Of a DNA stretch of 64,000 bases, positions 25,070-37,843 are shown piece by piece (the first letter of the stretch is position 1; the number at the start of each line of letters is the position of its first letter). The notes under the pieces were generated by a model. That model saw nothing but the letters and a program-made list of their open reading frames with translations. It did not search any database and had not been told where the DNA came from. The stretch lies in assembly GCA_037577475.1 (NCBI GenBank), contig CM075183.1, forward strand, positions 15,695,480-15,759,479, read 5' to 3'. The DNA comes from Chaunax sp. Z400 (Eukaryota > Chordata > Actinopteri > Lophiiformes > Chaunacidae). A program made the position numbers and the translations under genes.

Positions 25070-28000
25070 CTAGATTAAACTATCTCCTTGATCCTCAGCA
25101 CACTGTAACAGAATCTGTCTCTCTCCATCCCTCTCCCATTCAATCCCCTCATCTTCTTTTCTCCTCACCCTGTTTCCCTCCCACATCATTTCCCCTACAT
25201 CCTGACGAACGCCACCCACCAGGACCCTCTCCCACAGCTCGCCCTCCCCGGGCAGCTGCACGTCCTCATGCGTCTCCTTGCCCCATTGGACTGCCGCCTG
25301 CTGGGAACCCAAGGTGGCGGTGGAGGCCAGCGTGGTGACGGTGCTCAGGTTGAGGAGGGTGCTCTGGGGGTCTGCGGTGGACAATGACGTGACGCTGCTG
25401 GCTGGAATGGTAGAGAGCTGGATGAGCTGGGGGTGGCTGATGTTGGTAAGGTGAGCAGGGGGAGCAGTGCTGAGGTGCAGTAAGGTGGGGGCTTGCTGCT
25501 GATGTTCCACCTGCACCACATGATGCATGGGCAGCTGGAGGAACTGTCCTTGAGGTGCATCAATCTGCGACTGCGGAGTGAGCGGGTGCACCACCTGCTG
25601 CACCGGAGCGAGCGGACCACTCACCACTTCCTGGTTTTTGGGGCTGACAGAGGGCTGGTCAGGCTGGGTGAGCACCGGGACAGTCTCTGTGATTGGGGTG
25701 GGGCCGCTTATGACCGAGCCCCCGTTAGCTGCTATGGCTTCAGCTATGAGCACCTCAGGGTGGCTCTTGGCCTTGTGGGCAACAACGGAGTCCTTTTTCT
25801 CAAACCGTTTGCTACAAATGGAGCAGGAGAACTGGTACGAGGCTTCTGCATCGTGCTTCTTCATGTGCCAGTTTAAGGAGGCCTTCTGACGGCAGGTGAA
25901 GCCGCAAATCTCACACCTGCCACAGGGCGGAGACAAATACCAAGTAATGGTCAGAACTGGCATGACACTTGACACTCGCAAAGCAGTGATATCACAGTGT
26001 AAAATATACTCCAGTACATGGAAAAGTCCTGCAAGTAAAAGCACAAAGATATCAACAAGTTTTACTTTAAGTCTGAAAGTAGAAGTGTTCACTATGCAAG
26101 CAGAATTGACACTTATTGTCACGTCATAGCAATGTGTACCATCATTAATAGTACCGATACTTTCAAACATTTAAATACTTTAACTGGCAGAGGTGAAATT
26201 GATTTTTATCTATTTCACATACTAATAACGCTTTAATTTTGGTTATAACGATGCATTTTACTTTAGATGCTCATGACAGATTCTTAACATCTTTATCTGC
26301 AAAGTAACTAGAAGCTAGAGCAGAGTAAAAAGTACAATATTTCCATCTAAAATTTAGCGGAGCAGAGGGAATAACAACAACATGACGATACTCGAGTACA
26401 AAGCAAAAACCTCAGAAATCTATTTAAGCACTTGAGCGACATATACTGACTTACTTTCCACCACCACTGAGAATATAAGAACTTTTTTTTCATGCAAGCC
26501 ACACCCAATAAGCGAATCATTAGATCATGTTAAATGATTAATTTCTTAATAGAGATGACAGCACTGAAATAACGTGCTCTCTTCCTTGTAATACAGGTGA
26601 GAAACCAAATTCCCATGACTGTATTTTGAAGTTCTTCCGCATACAGAGCTGTGTTGTTGTGACATTTTTCCATTTCTAAAAAATGCAAACTCACTGTATC
26701 GGCTTCTCTCCCGTATGGATCATCCTGTGCACAGCCAGGTTATGAGAGCTCTTGAAGGCTCGAGCGCAGTACTCACAGATGTAGTCTCTTTGATCTGAAA
26801 GACAAATAGCAAAAACTAACGATTTTGTCCTCTTGTTGTGTGCTACTAGTAATTTCAAGCAGCTCATAGATTGTATAATTGATTTCATGCACAAATGCAT
26901 TGGACCAAACACTGTTTTTAAACATCCATTCCCTTACATTACCTGTGTGGTGTTTAGCGTGGCGCAACAGCTGCTTCTGCAGGCGGAACAAGCGCCCGCA
27001 GGAGGGATGATCACACACATACTTCTTTTTTAACAGGTGCTGGTATTTTATATGATGCTGAAATAGAAGGGAACAAGAGACAGCTTTAGAGTTGAAACTA
27101 TTTCAATCATTTAGTCAAACATGAACCTTACTAGTTTCTCAATATGAGCTCAAACGCGCCAATCTTCTGACGCTTAGCACCTTGAGATGAGTTCACGGAT
27201 TTATAACAAGAAGTAAAAAATATAGCAGATCAATTTGGTTTCTGTAGCTGAGCTAATATTGGTGCTATCACACAGTGCCAAATTTAAAAGAGTGCCTTTA
27301 AAAATATTTAGGGTCGTCATGGTTACAGGATAGCAAACCTGTAGGTAGCGTGGGTGGGCCAAGACAGTACCGCAGCCTTCCATTTCACAGCGGACATACT
27401 GCACCGGGGGCTTTTTCCTGTAAAAACGAAACAAGGGGAAATTGCATTATAATCATACTTGATCCAAGTGGTACTAGTCAACAACAGAGAATAATATAAT
27501 GAAGACTGTCACCTTCGTTTTGGCAACCGAGGGACTTTGTCATCTTTTTGCTGTCTACCTCTCCTAAAAAAAACAAAATGTCAATTACCCTCAGGAATCT
27601 TCATCCATAAGTCCTGGACGATTTGATTTGAATATAAATAAGGTTGTTGATTCAATAACAAAACAATAATGACTTATATTGACAGTATCAGCTTCAATGT
27701 GAGATGAATGTTGGCCCCTGGTTTGGTCTGATATTAACGAGACAGAACACATCTATTGTCACGGTGGCTAAGCCATCATTCTTCCTGTGAATTCCTAATT
27801 ATCTGCTAACACTTCACTTACTTCCTGGGTGGCTCTGTGTTATCGGCCACTCCATCTTCACCCTGCCCAACAACTTTCGCTGATTCTTCCATTTTAATTC
27901 CATTTTCTTCCTCCTCCTTTTCAGACTCCTCTTCCTTAACCTCCGTTTGCTGCAACATTGTGTGCCGCTTTGATTTTTCCCTAAGGAGTTTAAAGATGAG

Positions 28001-29358
28001 GCATGATTGAAAAATGAAAATAACATTTTTAACATTCGTGACAGTGGAAGTCTTCACATGATGCAACATTCATGACTTGATGGAAGAGCAGTGAGCTCAT
28101 CGTACGTCTTTGTGTCTGGTTCGTAGTTAAGATCATTTGGGTCGTCTCTGAAAGCGGGGTCCTCGTCTGGATCTGCAACGCTAACATGGACATCAACATT
28201 ATACTGGCCACAGTGAAATTCACACTGGCAAATCAAACAGAAATCTAACATTTTCTCTGCTGCTCATTTACTAAGGCATACACCACTCACTTTTCATTGC
28301 TTCCTTTCAAATCATATGTTTCCTCTCCTGAAAAACAGACAAAGTGCATAAGTCATTTCAGTTGATTGCTGTTTTTTTTTAAAACCACGCAGTCTTACTG
28401 TCATGAAATTTGCACAAATGTACCGTATGTAGTAAAAATAATGCAAGTGGTCTTTGTCTTACCACATGTCGAAGCCTCCATCTCTGCCTCAGGCTTGCAT
28501 GCTGTTGCTGGTGTAGTGCGAGAGGCTCGAGTTAGAGGTCCCTCATTGCCCTTTCTAGATCTGGACAGCTTTGGTGATGCTGTTGTTCCAAGATTGTGTT
28601 TGGATGCTGAGGAAGTCAGAATGCTCTGGTGTAGTGATAGTATATGGAACAAAATTCCTGAGCATAGATGCAAAATAAAAGTGTCATTTTACCTGTTTTG
28701 GCTGTGGACTTCTTTGTCTCAGGTCTGTGAGAGGGAGAGAGAAAGAACAGTAAATGATAGATGCAAATCAAAATATATCTGGATTATGCCTAGTAGGAAA
28801 ATACACAGCATGCCTTAAGTCTTAGGCCCTTTGACAATGAACAGACACAGTATGAGGAGCACAGACACGAAAACGTACATTCAACTCATTTATTCTGATT
28901 CAGCATGTGGTAAACCTACAGCTTTAAGAAACCCCTCTGATATACCACACTTCCGAGAATTACAGCCCCAAGTCTCCTCGCATCTTTTTGGCAATAGTTG
29001 TGCATCTGACATTGCTTGGTGCACGCACTTACCGCACGTTTTTGGAGCGTGATCTCGCAAGTGTTCCACGTCCACTGTGCAGACTTGTAGGTTTTTTCTT
29101 GCAAGATGCATTCTTTGACTCGCTAATCCGGCTAGCCCCAGTCCCCCTGGCTCGCAAAACACGCGCAGGACCCTCGGCAACAGACCGAGAGTCAACGGAG
29201 GTCACTGCTCCTGCCATGCGCCTTACACTACCTCTTCTCAGTCTGGAGGGTTCAGTCGAATCCGGGGATGGCTTTGCGGCCTCCGCTGAGTCTTCGGATG
29301 TCTCAATCCCAGGACCAGTACTTGAAATGTCGTCTTCCTCCGAGCCCATGCCGCTCAT
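25070..29358 (-). CDS. zfp91: ZFP91 zinc finger protein (atypical E3 ubiquitin ligase)
   Basis: Exons on the minus strand: 29033-29358, 28693-28724, 28463-28606, 28291-28327, 28058-28180, 27822-27980, 27513-27563, 27339-27417, about 26943-27060, about 26697-26797, and 25070 to about 25917. The start is MSGMGSEEDDISS. A Ser/Arg-rich N-terminus and acidic middle (DPAFRDDPNDLNYEP) lead into five C2H2 fingers. Diagnostic stretches nearly identical to human ZFP91 include VRCEMEGCGTVLAHPRYLQ, CGRLFRLQKQLLRHAKHHT, YICEYCARAFKSSHNLAVHR and CEICGFTCRQKASLNWHMKK. The human protein promotes K63-linked ubiquitination of NIK in non-canonical NF-kB signalling. The C-terminal half of the last exon is Gln/Leu/Thr-rich and ends in a charged tail unlike the human one. 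The linker TGEKPIQ before finger 4 is canonical. The gene looks intact. Confidence 0.93.
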
Positions 29359-32300
29359 ATTTACATAAACTGTTATTGCATTTACGCACTTTGTTGTTTT
29401 TTAGTAAGAAACATTGAATTTTAAGACCAAGGCAACGTTAACGTAAAAGGCCCTTGTGGGACCAAGTTTTGGTAGCTCGATCAATAATTTTCAGTCGCTA
29501 ACTTCACGCAAGCACTTCATTGACTAGATATTAATAAAAATATTAAATGCAATTTTACAAACATTCAGCATTATTTACTTCTTAAAGCGATAGCAAACCT
29601 CATATTTCTTTGGCAGAGACTTAGCGCGTTTGGGATGCGTCTCCTTTAAGAGCAGCAGCAGTAACACGGATTAGCTAAAACATGTAGTTTGGACTCACGG
29701 GCTTCCATACTAAGAATAACTTTGGTTTTAGCAAATTTAGGCAATGATTACCAGTATATCAATGATTAAAACACTTATGTTTAGCATTTAGGCTTATATT
29801 ATTGTGCTAAAATATGAAATGTATCAACATCAACTGTCACTTAGGTCGAGTGAATAATTAAATTCTATGAAGTATTACTTAAAACGTTTTAATTTTCACA
29901 TTTTCATATCTAAATAATTAGATACTATCAGTGCTTAATTAATTTTTTTATGATTTATTTTACACAGAACCAATGTAAAATAATTAAATACTGCAAATAA
30001 TAAATTTTACTTTTCTTTGCCACACATAAATTATACTGTACCTAAATTTAGAAAGCCCCCAGAGAGCATGTACCTCCGCCAACACCATTGTCATTAATCA
30101 ATTGTTGTATCATTGCACCCAGGGCATTGTGCACACTATGGTGACTTGGATCTGACTCATGCCAAATTAAGTAATCCCACATATTTCCTTGATCCTGATA
30201 AATTGCTCATTTTTATGTGTTTATCATCATTATTATATGAATTATCAGCTAAAACTTTTGCAATTTTTCTGCCACTGTTGCCACAAGTTTTATTGACATG
30301 GGGATAAAATAATTTTTAAATCTATTTAATTTGCCACGAGGGACCCTGAACGTCCTACCAGAAGGCAGCAGCTGATATTCAGAGTGTAGAACATGGACTG
30401 GATCAACAACTATTCAATAGGCCTGTTTTAATGTAGTCTGTTCATAAACAGACTGCAAGGGCGTGTTCTATTTGACCCCAATAATCTTCCAGGCCGTCTG
30501 CATCAGTCGTAACAGTTTGGACCTCAGTTGCACAGAAAGGTTGCCAAACCAGACTGTGATGCTGTATCTGATGACGCTCTCAAAGACCGCCTGATAAAAG
30601 TCTAATATAAATTTAAATTTTTCCCACACCAAGCATTTTACAAACTTTTTTATTTCTGAATGATAGTCAGATGAGTCATTATCTTTCTTAATCAAAGCTA
30701 GCCGTATCGTCTGAGAATTTAATTATGTAGTTGTTCGGGTTATTACTTTTACACTCGTTAGTGTATAAGGTAAAAAGGACAGGTAAGCTGACACAACCCT
30801 GAGGTGCACCTTTCCTTTCATTAGCGCCAATTGCTCCAGTAGCCAATCGATCAGACTGCAGCTGTAATAGGCAGCTTACAGGTGTGAATGTAGGTACCAG
30901 AATTAGTGTATACAGGGTACAGAGAGCATTTGTTGTAAAAAAAAAAAAAAAAAAAATTCAAGACAACTCCTGCATGGAATGTCTTCAGCTATCAGTCCCT
31001 GAATCAAGATAATGTAGTGTTCTGAAATCTCGTTTATCAAGGTTAGTTGAGTTCTAGGGAGTCCTGTGAACTGTCTCATGGCTATCATGTGTCAAACCAA
31101 CTGGAACAGAATGGATTGTTGCTGAACAGGATGCACCTCTTTCTGCTCATCACCATCGGAACATGTGTCCAGAAGACTAAGCTATTTTTAGTCTCTATTC
31201 TTACTTTAATCGTAATAGTGAGGAATGATAAGGTTTGATGTTTTTACATATTTAAAAATGAAAATCAAGTTATGTTCATCCAAACAGACTCAACTGCGAA
31301 CACATTTACAAATGCTAATGTAATTGGTGGAGGAAATAAGATCCTTTACCTCAGTAAAAACACCACATTGTACAAATAAAAGCCCATAATAAAAAAATGT
31401 ACTTAAAGTATTAAAAGTTAAAGTACTTGATGTGCCCTGTGACTATAATACTATTACACAGTATACTATATTATCAGATTGTCATTACTCACACATTAAA
31501 AGCAAGATTTTAGTGTTGTAGTTGGTTGAGGTGTTGTTCATTTTGAGCTTTTTTATATAGGAATGCAAATAATGATTATTTTCAGATATACCCGATGGTT
31601 ATTAGATCTGTTAGTTGACTGATTGTTTGATTTGTACAATTAAAATAGTAAGAAATGTCATCACAGTTGCCCTGAGCCCAAACTGAAATCTTTGCAAAAA
31701 TTGTTTCCCCCCCCCAACCAATAGTACAAAGATTAAAATGACAACAACAAAAAAGATCGATTGGAACATTCAATGTTTTAACATTAAAAATTACTTGAAG
31801 TAATTACTTGAATTATTTCATCAAACGTAGTGGGGTAAAAAGTACAAGCACAGTTATCAGGCACGAAAAGAAAGGACTAAAGTTAAGTAGTACAAAAATA
31901 TGTACATAAATAGAGTAAATGCACTCAGTTACAACTCTACCACTGCACGATTTACTTCCACCTACATAGCCATGACTTTCCCAAGTACAGATTCCACTTC
32001 ATGCTGTTCGTCACAGCTGTTTGATTATAGCAGGTAGAACTGGTTTCACCAGAGATCTGAAGATGGCTCTTATTTTTTATTTTAATTATGCTCCTCAGAG
32101 TAATGAAAATCCAAGATTGCAGTGATGTTGATGACTGGTCACTGGTACTGAAAGTTTAGACTTTTTAAATTTTATCACCCACATTTCATGATTCTTTAAA
32201 TTAATTTGAACTCTTTTGTCTGCTTGTTCCGGTGGCTTTAGGGTGCAGTCTACCAGTTTGATCTCGAGCAAGATGGATCCGGCTGAGTTTTTTTCCCACA

Positions 32301-33800
32301 TGAAATGTTAGGTGTTGTGTGTGTATGAGACATGTATGTACAGTGTAATGATGTCTAGCTGTCTCTGAATAGAAATGCCATTAAATGTGTTTCCATCCAC
32401 CCGTTTGACGATGTTTTGATATAAATGCACTTGAAACAACTACGAATGTTTATTGTTTATTTGAATTCATCATTTTACTCATACCTGTAATGTCTATTTA
32501 CACATTTCAACAATTATTTTGCTATGCGTGCCAAATTAATTTGTTTTGAATATAAACCATATCTTTTTTTTTCATAGATCATACAATACATGTCAATTCA
32601 GTTGGTAAAAGAGACAAATATTAGCTATGGTTTCTTCAATTATGCTGATTCGGAGAAAGAATCAGGAATAATACTTGATGGTTGAATCTGGAGCAACTGG
32701 ACTTCTGTTTAAGGTTTGAGGACATGTCACCTCTCATCCAAGAGGCTCCAAATCAGCTTTTGTGTTCGCCGTTGCGTCGCACGTCACGTTCGGAACGCCA
32801 GCATTGCTGTGAACGCACACACCGAGGTGGCGTTGTGACGCCGTGGTCTGCAGTTTGAATGCACCGAAGGGGTCACAGAGAAGGGAATTCATTTTGGCGC
32901 TGTTGCACAATGCCTGTCTGAAAGTGGCTTATGTGTGTGGAGGAGGTCCTTGTGCAAACAATCAACGACACACAGAGCAGAAACAGAGAGACAACACACT
33001 GACTGTTGTTGCTTTTCTTTATTCATTTTTTAAATATGCTTCTAATCTAGCTATATCGAGTAAAGATTGGCTAAACTTTATTAATATTAAACATCATTGA
33101 CACAAATCTGTCATGCACTCCTCTGCATCACATCCACATCACACAAGCTACTCATCACCGTGTTGCGCAACTTTAATCAAGATCATGTATCAAGATTGCT
33201 TATTTCTTTAGCCCTATCTACCTCTCGTCATCACGCATTTTTACGCACAAGAATGGTGCACACAGACTCAAAGGAATGGGTGGAAGAATGCAAGACATGT
33301 AGAACAAACTGTTGTAGCTATAAGGTGTTGGATAGGAGACGAATCCCTTCAACGTGTTGCTTTTGTCTTTGCTTTGTTATTAGATGGGCTTGCCACTGAT
33401 GATCAATTGTTGTCTGACGTAACTAATTCTATAAGTAGAGCCCAACTGACTTCAGATGTGATTACTATAAAGTCCAGACAATATTCTTGGACAAAAAGGC
33501 ACCCAGAATGAAAATCTCTCATGGATTACTCTGTCATATTAATCTGTCAAGCCTTGAATCCAGATCCCAATACAGATGGACCTGTTATATTGTTGGTTTT
33601 TAATAATTTGGAGTTTCGCACAGTCATATTTGTGACAGCCATTCACCCACACCTTAACCCTCAGACGTCACAATCAACAACCCACCAGAGGGCATTCCAC
33701 ATTTATCACAAACTAATCTTAGGAACGTCTAGAAGCAAATTCCAAGACAAACACAGACAGAGGAGTCAGATATAGCCTCGAACAAATCTGACAATAATAA
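29359..33800. other. Gene-poor spacer
   Basis: Upstream flank of zfp91 and AT-rich intergenic DNA. It contains a degenerate dispersed fish repeat at about 30060-30310 (minus: ATGTACCTCCGCC, CCACAAGTTTTATTGACATG) and the LINE fragment listed separately. Open frames of 60-100 codons here have no recognisable domains. Confidence 0.55.
30460..30620 (-). mobile_element. LINE ORF2 C-terminal fragment
   Basis: The minus-strand translation reads FYQAVFESVIRYSITVWFGN, then LRSKLLRLMQTAWKIIG. This is the block just downstream of the reverse-transcriptase domain in fish non-LTR elements (pattern FYxAVIxSVLxxSITVWFGxxxxxxxxxLQRxVRTAxxIIG). Only about 50 residues remain, with no other domain nearby, so it is an old 5'-truncated copy. 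Confidence 0.65.
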
Positions 33801-33849
33801 ATGAATAAATAAATAAACAGGATTCACCGGTACACCGACAGGAAGTAGA

Positions 33850-34130
33850 AGGACAGGCAACACGAAACAGAGCTGTAACAACAAAATCAACAACTCCAGC
33901 ACAAAGTACAGTATCTGTGTTGACCGAGTAGGTAAAATCACAAACATCAGCTTCAGAATTAACAGTAGTACCACCCACAGCTGAAATTTAAGGTGCAGGA
34001 TTCACAACAAACCCCACAACACCACAAACTGCACCAACAATGGTAAAAGCATTCTCCCCAACAACAGAAAGTACATAAATATCAATAATGCGGTCAATAA
34101 TCAACAGTATTTAGAGCAGACACATCAGGC
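33850..34130 (+). pseudogene. Decayed Thr/Ser/Pro-rich (mucin-type) tract
   Basis: One plus-strand frame from about 33872 reads AVTTKSTTPAQSTVSVLTE, stop, KSQTSASELTVVPPTAE, stop, then GFTTNPTTPQTAPTMVKAF SPTTEST, stop. Four in-frame stops interrupt an otherwise ACA-rich Thr/Ser/Pro composition like the PTS exons of the two downstream mucin genes. I infer a dead fragment of a third cluster member. The alternative is chance ACA-rich DNA. Confidence 0.45.
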
Positions 34131-36103
34131 AGAAACAGAAGTGAAAGACAAAAAGGTAGTCTGCTGTCTAACACTCACCCAGTTCCCAGTTCCCCAGTTT
34201 TAAATGCCTGCAATGAAGTGCAATTACAAATTACAAAGAATTAAAAAGAAAAGATTGTCAGAAACACTCTTATTCACCTAGATGAGAAGATTGATAACAC
34301 TCTCATATCTGAAGGTAAATATGAATCTACAACCTGCAGCCAGTGAGCTGGACATAAATCCTGGCTTACTCGAAAGGTAATAAATCCTAATTATAAATTA
34401 AACATGTTATATCTAATTTAATCTGTACACAAACTGCAGTGTACGTGAGCTGAGAGCAGCTAGTAGGAGGATTCTTGTTACTGATGAACAGAAAAAGGCT
34501 AGCTGTTTCCCCTTGTTTCAAGTATTTAGGCTAAGCTAAGCTAACTGGCTTTTATACTATACTCCATCCACAGTTACAAGCCATTAAAAAAAAGCCTGAA
34601 TTCACAGATATTTTTTATTGTGTCAAGATCTTCTCTATAGTAAATGATTTTTCTCTTCACATTTCACAGATTCACACATTGTCATCAGAAGTGTCAATTA
34701 GACAGAATCTGAAACCTTATTTTCAGTCATGATGGTCAGCTAAACTTACTTTCAGTGAGCCACTACACACCATAATTCATTATATGCTAAAGAGGGAATT
34801 GTCAACACTAACTGGTTGCCTAGAAATGCTGTAGAATGAGAATTTATATTAAAAAAAAAGTATAAAACAAAAAAATCAAATGAACCTAACACCACCTAGC
34901 CTCCATCCCAAAATAAGCATGTTTACGTGATGTGACGTCACTGGTTTCTCACACTGAATGTTCGTTGTCTTAGCTCAACTATGTATTGAATATGTGCAGC
35001 GGACTGTTAAGAAAAGCATTGGCTGTAGCTGTGAAGTAGACGAACAGTCGCAAATAGAAATGTCACTCAGCTACTGTCAACGTCATGCATGGTTATATCA
35101 AGGACTGTCAAAGTAATCCATGGATGATATCCAGTGTTCCTTCTTGCATGTTTGTGGTGGCTAGACCAGTTATGCCACCACCCCCATCTCTTTCTGTTTG
35201 TGACCTTTTCAAAGACAATGCAGATACCAAACCAACTAAATGATTGAAATTGAAATAGATTTTGCTTCACCTTTAATTTCCTTTTATTTAGTTCCTTGCA
35301 GTAATTTACTTTTAATTACCTTTTACTTATGCCAAGTCTTTGATTATGGGCTCTATTGACATTCAATTTAAAGGTCTGTTTAGGTTGTCATTCGTTCTTT
35401 TATTTAGATGTCAGGGTGTGATATTATTTTTTAAATGAATTAAAAAATTAGAGAATCTTTTCTGTTCTCCGCGTTGATTTTCACGGATTAGATGTTGGGA
35501 TGTAATGCACTTGTTCTATATTTAAAATGACATGACGAGACATGTAACATTGTATGTAATATGTTTGATTTGACTCAAGATTTCCTTGTCCACATGCAAA
35601 GTTTGTGTGTATTTCCCTTTTCCTGTTCATCATATTGGACACTGCAATGATTAGAGCTTCCAAGAAACCACTTATTCATACCTATAGTGCTTATGTTATA
35701 TGGAGCTTTGCTTTCCATTGTTTTCTCTTAGGTTGAAGTTTGTATTCAGGAGAGGCAGAGACATTAGATTCTGCACTGGGATTAGCTGTAGCATAACCAC
35801 ACCTGGATTTCTGCCTCTGTGCATTTGTGAGACTTTTTAGGTGTATAGCCAAAAAGCTAGGTGTCTGGTTATTTGGGTTATGTTAATGCCTGACCCGAAG
35901 ACTGTTAGACATGTCAGTATGATCTTTACATCCAGGGACAGAGGTGTCTGTATCTCACAATGATCCCCACTCACATGAAAAGAATTTCACTATCTGTTAA
36001 TACTAATGCTAAATTTGGTTTCTATGCTACAGTTAAAAATATGACATGTCGCCATTGCCTTTGTATTTGATCACTATCACAATGCTTTTCACATGACCTT
36101 ACT

Positions 36104-36156
<53 letters not shown>

Positions 36157-36600
36157 CAATAAACCAATAAACATAGTGAAAATAAAGTATGTATTCACGT
36201 TGTGGCTAGTATGTTAAGTTCTCCTCAGGAGATGATGCAACAGTCAGTCTTTTGTACTAAATAGAGGATTGAAAGGGTTGACAGTTGTAATAGTCACCCT
36301 GGCTAAACAAAGAAAGCCGTGCCAACCACAGAAACTCCAACCTCTACTGAAAATTTCATTTTCATTTTCAAGTGCAGCCATCGCTGAAATATAGGCTACT
36401 CATGTTGCAGGAAAACATATGTACTTAATCTAAAATGTGTAAGCTTCTCACAACCCTGTCTGTGGAAGATAAGATTTCGACATCCAGTTTGTTCACAGGA
36501 TTGGAATGCAAACAAAAGTGCTCATGATTGTCTTGTCACAATGGCTCTTCAGCAGTCTTGACAGTGTTTTTTCTTTGATTTCCTTGTTTCAACCCCGTGT
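34131..36600. other. AT-rich spacer with (ATA)n microsatellite
   Basis: No gene is visible. A clean (ATA)n simple repeat occupies about 36107-36151. The rest is unremarkable AT-rich sequence. Confidence 0.6.
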
Positions 36601-36619
36601 CACAACACGTCATTTTAGT

Positions 36620-36790
36620 TCATTATATATAAGCCCTAAACAAGTGGCATCACAATAGATGTGCACCAAGGTAGAGTAAAAAAGGAGCCTTCATGGGGAA
36701 CAATTAAAAATAAGGCAAATCTATAACAAATATAATTGATATTAGGCTACATTCTTATTTATTTTAAAGTTGTACATATTGCTTTTGGTA
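36620..36790 (+). promoter_or_regulatory. Putative mucin A promoter and noncoding first exon
   Basis: A TATATATAAG box near 36625 is followed, about 30 bp on, by AATAGATGTGCACCAAGG and then a donor TTTTG|GTAAGTAA at about 36788. The first coding exon of mucin A has its own acceptor (ATTGCAG) about 17 bp before its ATG, so a noncoding exon upstream is needed. Order and spacing resemble the three modules between the two mucin genes (CATAGATGTGGACTGTCACAT after a TATA-like box). Confidence 0.45.
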
Positions 36791-37843
36791 AGTAATTTTT
36801 TAGTTTTTTGTCTTTATATTTGATATAGAGGTATTTTATTAAATCTAAAATTATGTTTCATTATAATGTTTTTTTTTCACAGCATGTGTTATTTTAGCCA
36901 TTTCTTGTGAAATCTTGCTTTATTATGCTATAGTGAGGTGTAATTTTTTTTAAACTTTAAAAAAAAAATTAATTCATACTAAAGCTATGATGAAAAAGAT
37001 TACACACAGTATAGTATTGTTTCATGAAGAAAACTTTTTGTTAGTCTCTCTCCATAGTGAGGTCAGAGATCAGGTTCTGTTGGTCACACATCTGTAATTC
37101 GCTTTAACCAGTGTTTAATGTCAAAGGGGAGTCTGCTGTTGTGTTTCAGTGATAGAAAAAAATTAAGGCAGCATAGTGATTCACATCTTTCTTTTTTTTA
37201 AGTATTGAGTGAAAAAAAATGTCATCATTACATTACTTCACTGCTGTATTAATCAATTAAATATTTAGTCTGTGTGATTGAATATGTTTGAGATCATATT
37301 TACTGCAATGCAAGATATTTTTTTGCTACATTTCCATTGTATCTTTTAGCTGACACATTTAATTGAAGTCACTTTTGTTTTGATGTATCATGTTAGGTCA
37401 CATAAGAGGAATAACAAGTCTTTTTTGGTTTGTTTGCTCTTTACTCTGCCACAAGACGACACAATAAACAAAAAAAATCAGAAATGAAATGTTACTTTTT
37501 GAATTAGTTCTCTCATAACTAGTGAATTCCCTTGCAATTTGGCTTCTTTGGATATGCAGTTTGATTTATCAGTTGTTACTTAATTCTTTCCAATCTTCTG
37601 TAGAACATCTTCAAGAAGAATGAATGTCATTAACACTGTGGTGTTAGTACATTAGACTAAAATTCATATGTTATTTAATTAAAAGGCAAATATTGTTATT
37701 TATGTTAAAGAAAAAATAATGTCACTCCTATCATTCTCATTCAGACCTATCATATATCCATTTTAAGATGTTGGCCATTCATGTAGTTCTTTTGTGAGTG
37801 AGTCACTGTTCTTTCAAATATTGCAGGTTCAAGAGTAGACAAA

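Noticed and set aside
28890..29368. Plus-strand frame of 126 codons over zfp91 exon 1
   Set aside because: Shadow of the coding exon on the minus strand, which begins with a proper ATG and joins in phase to exon 2.
36107..36151. Regular short repeats considered as a CRISPR-like array
   Set aside because: A simple ATA microsatellite with no spacers, in a vertebrate genome.
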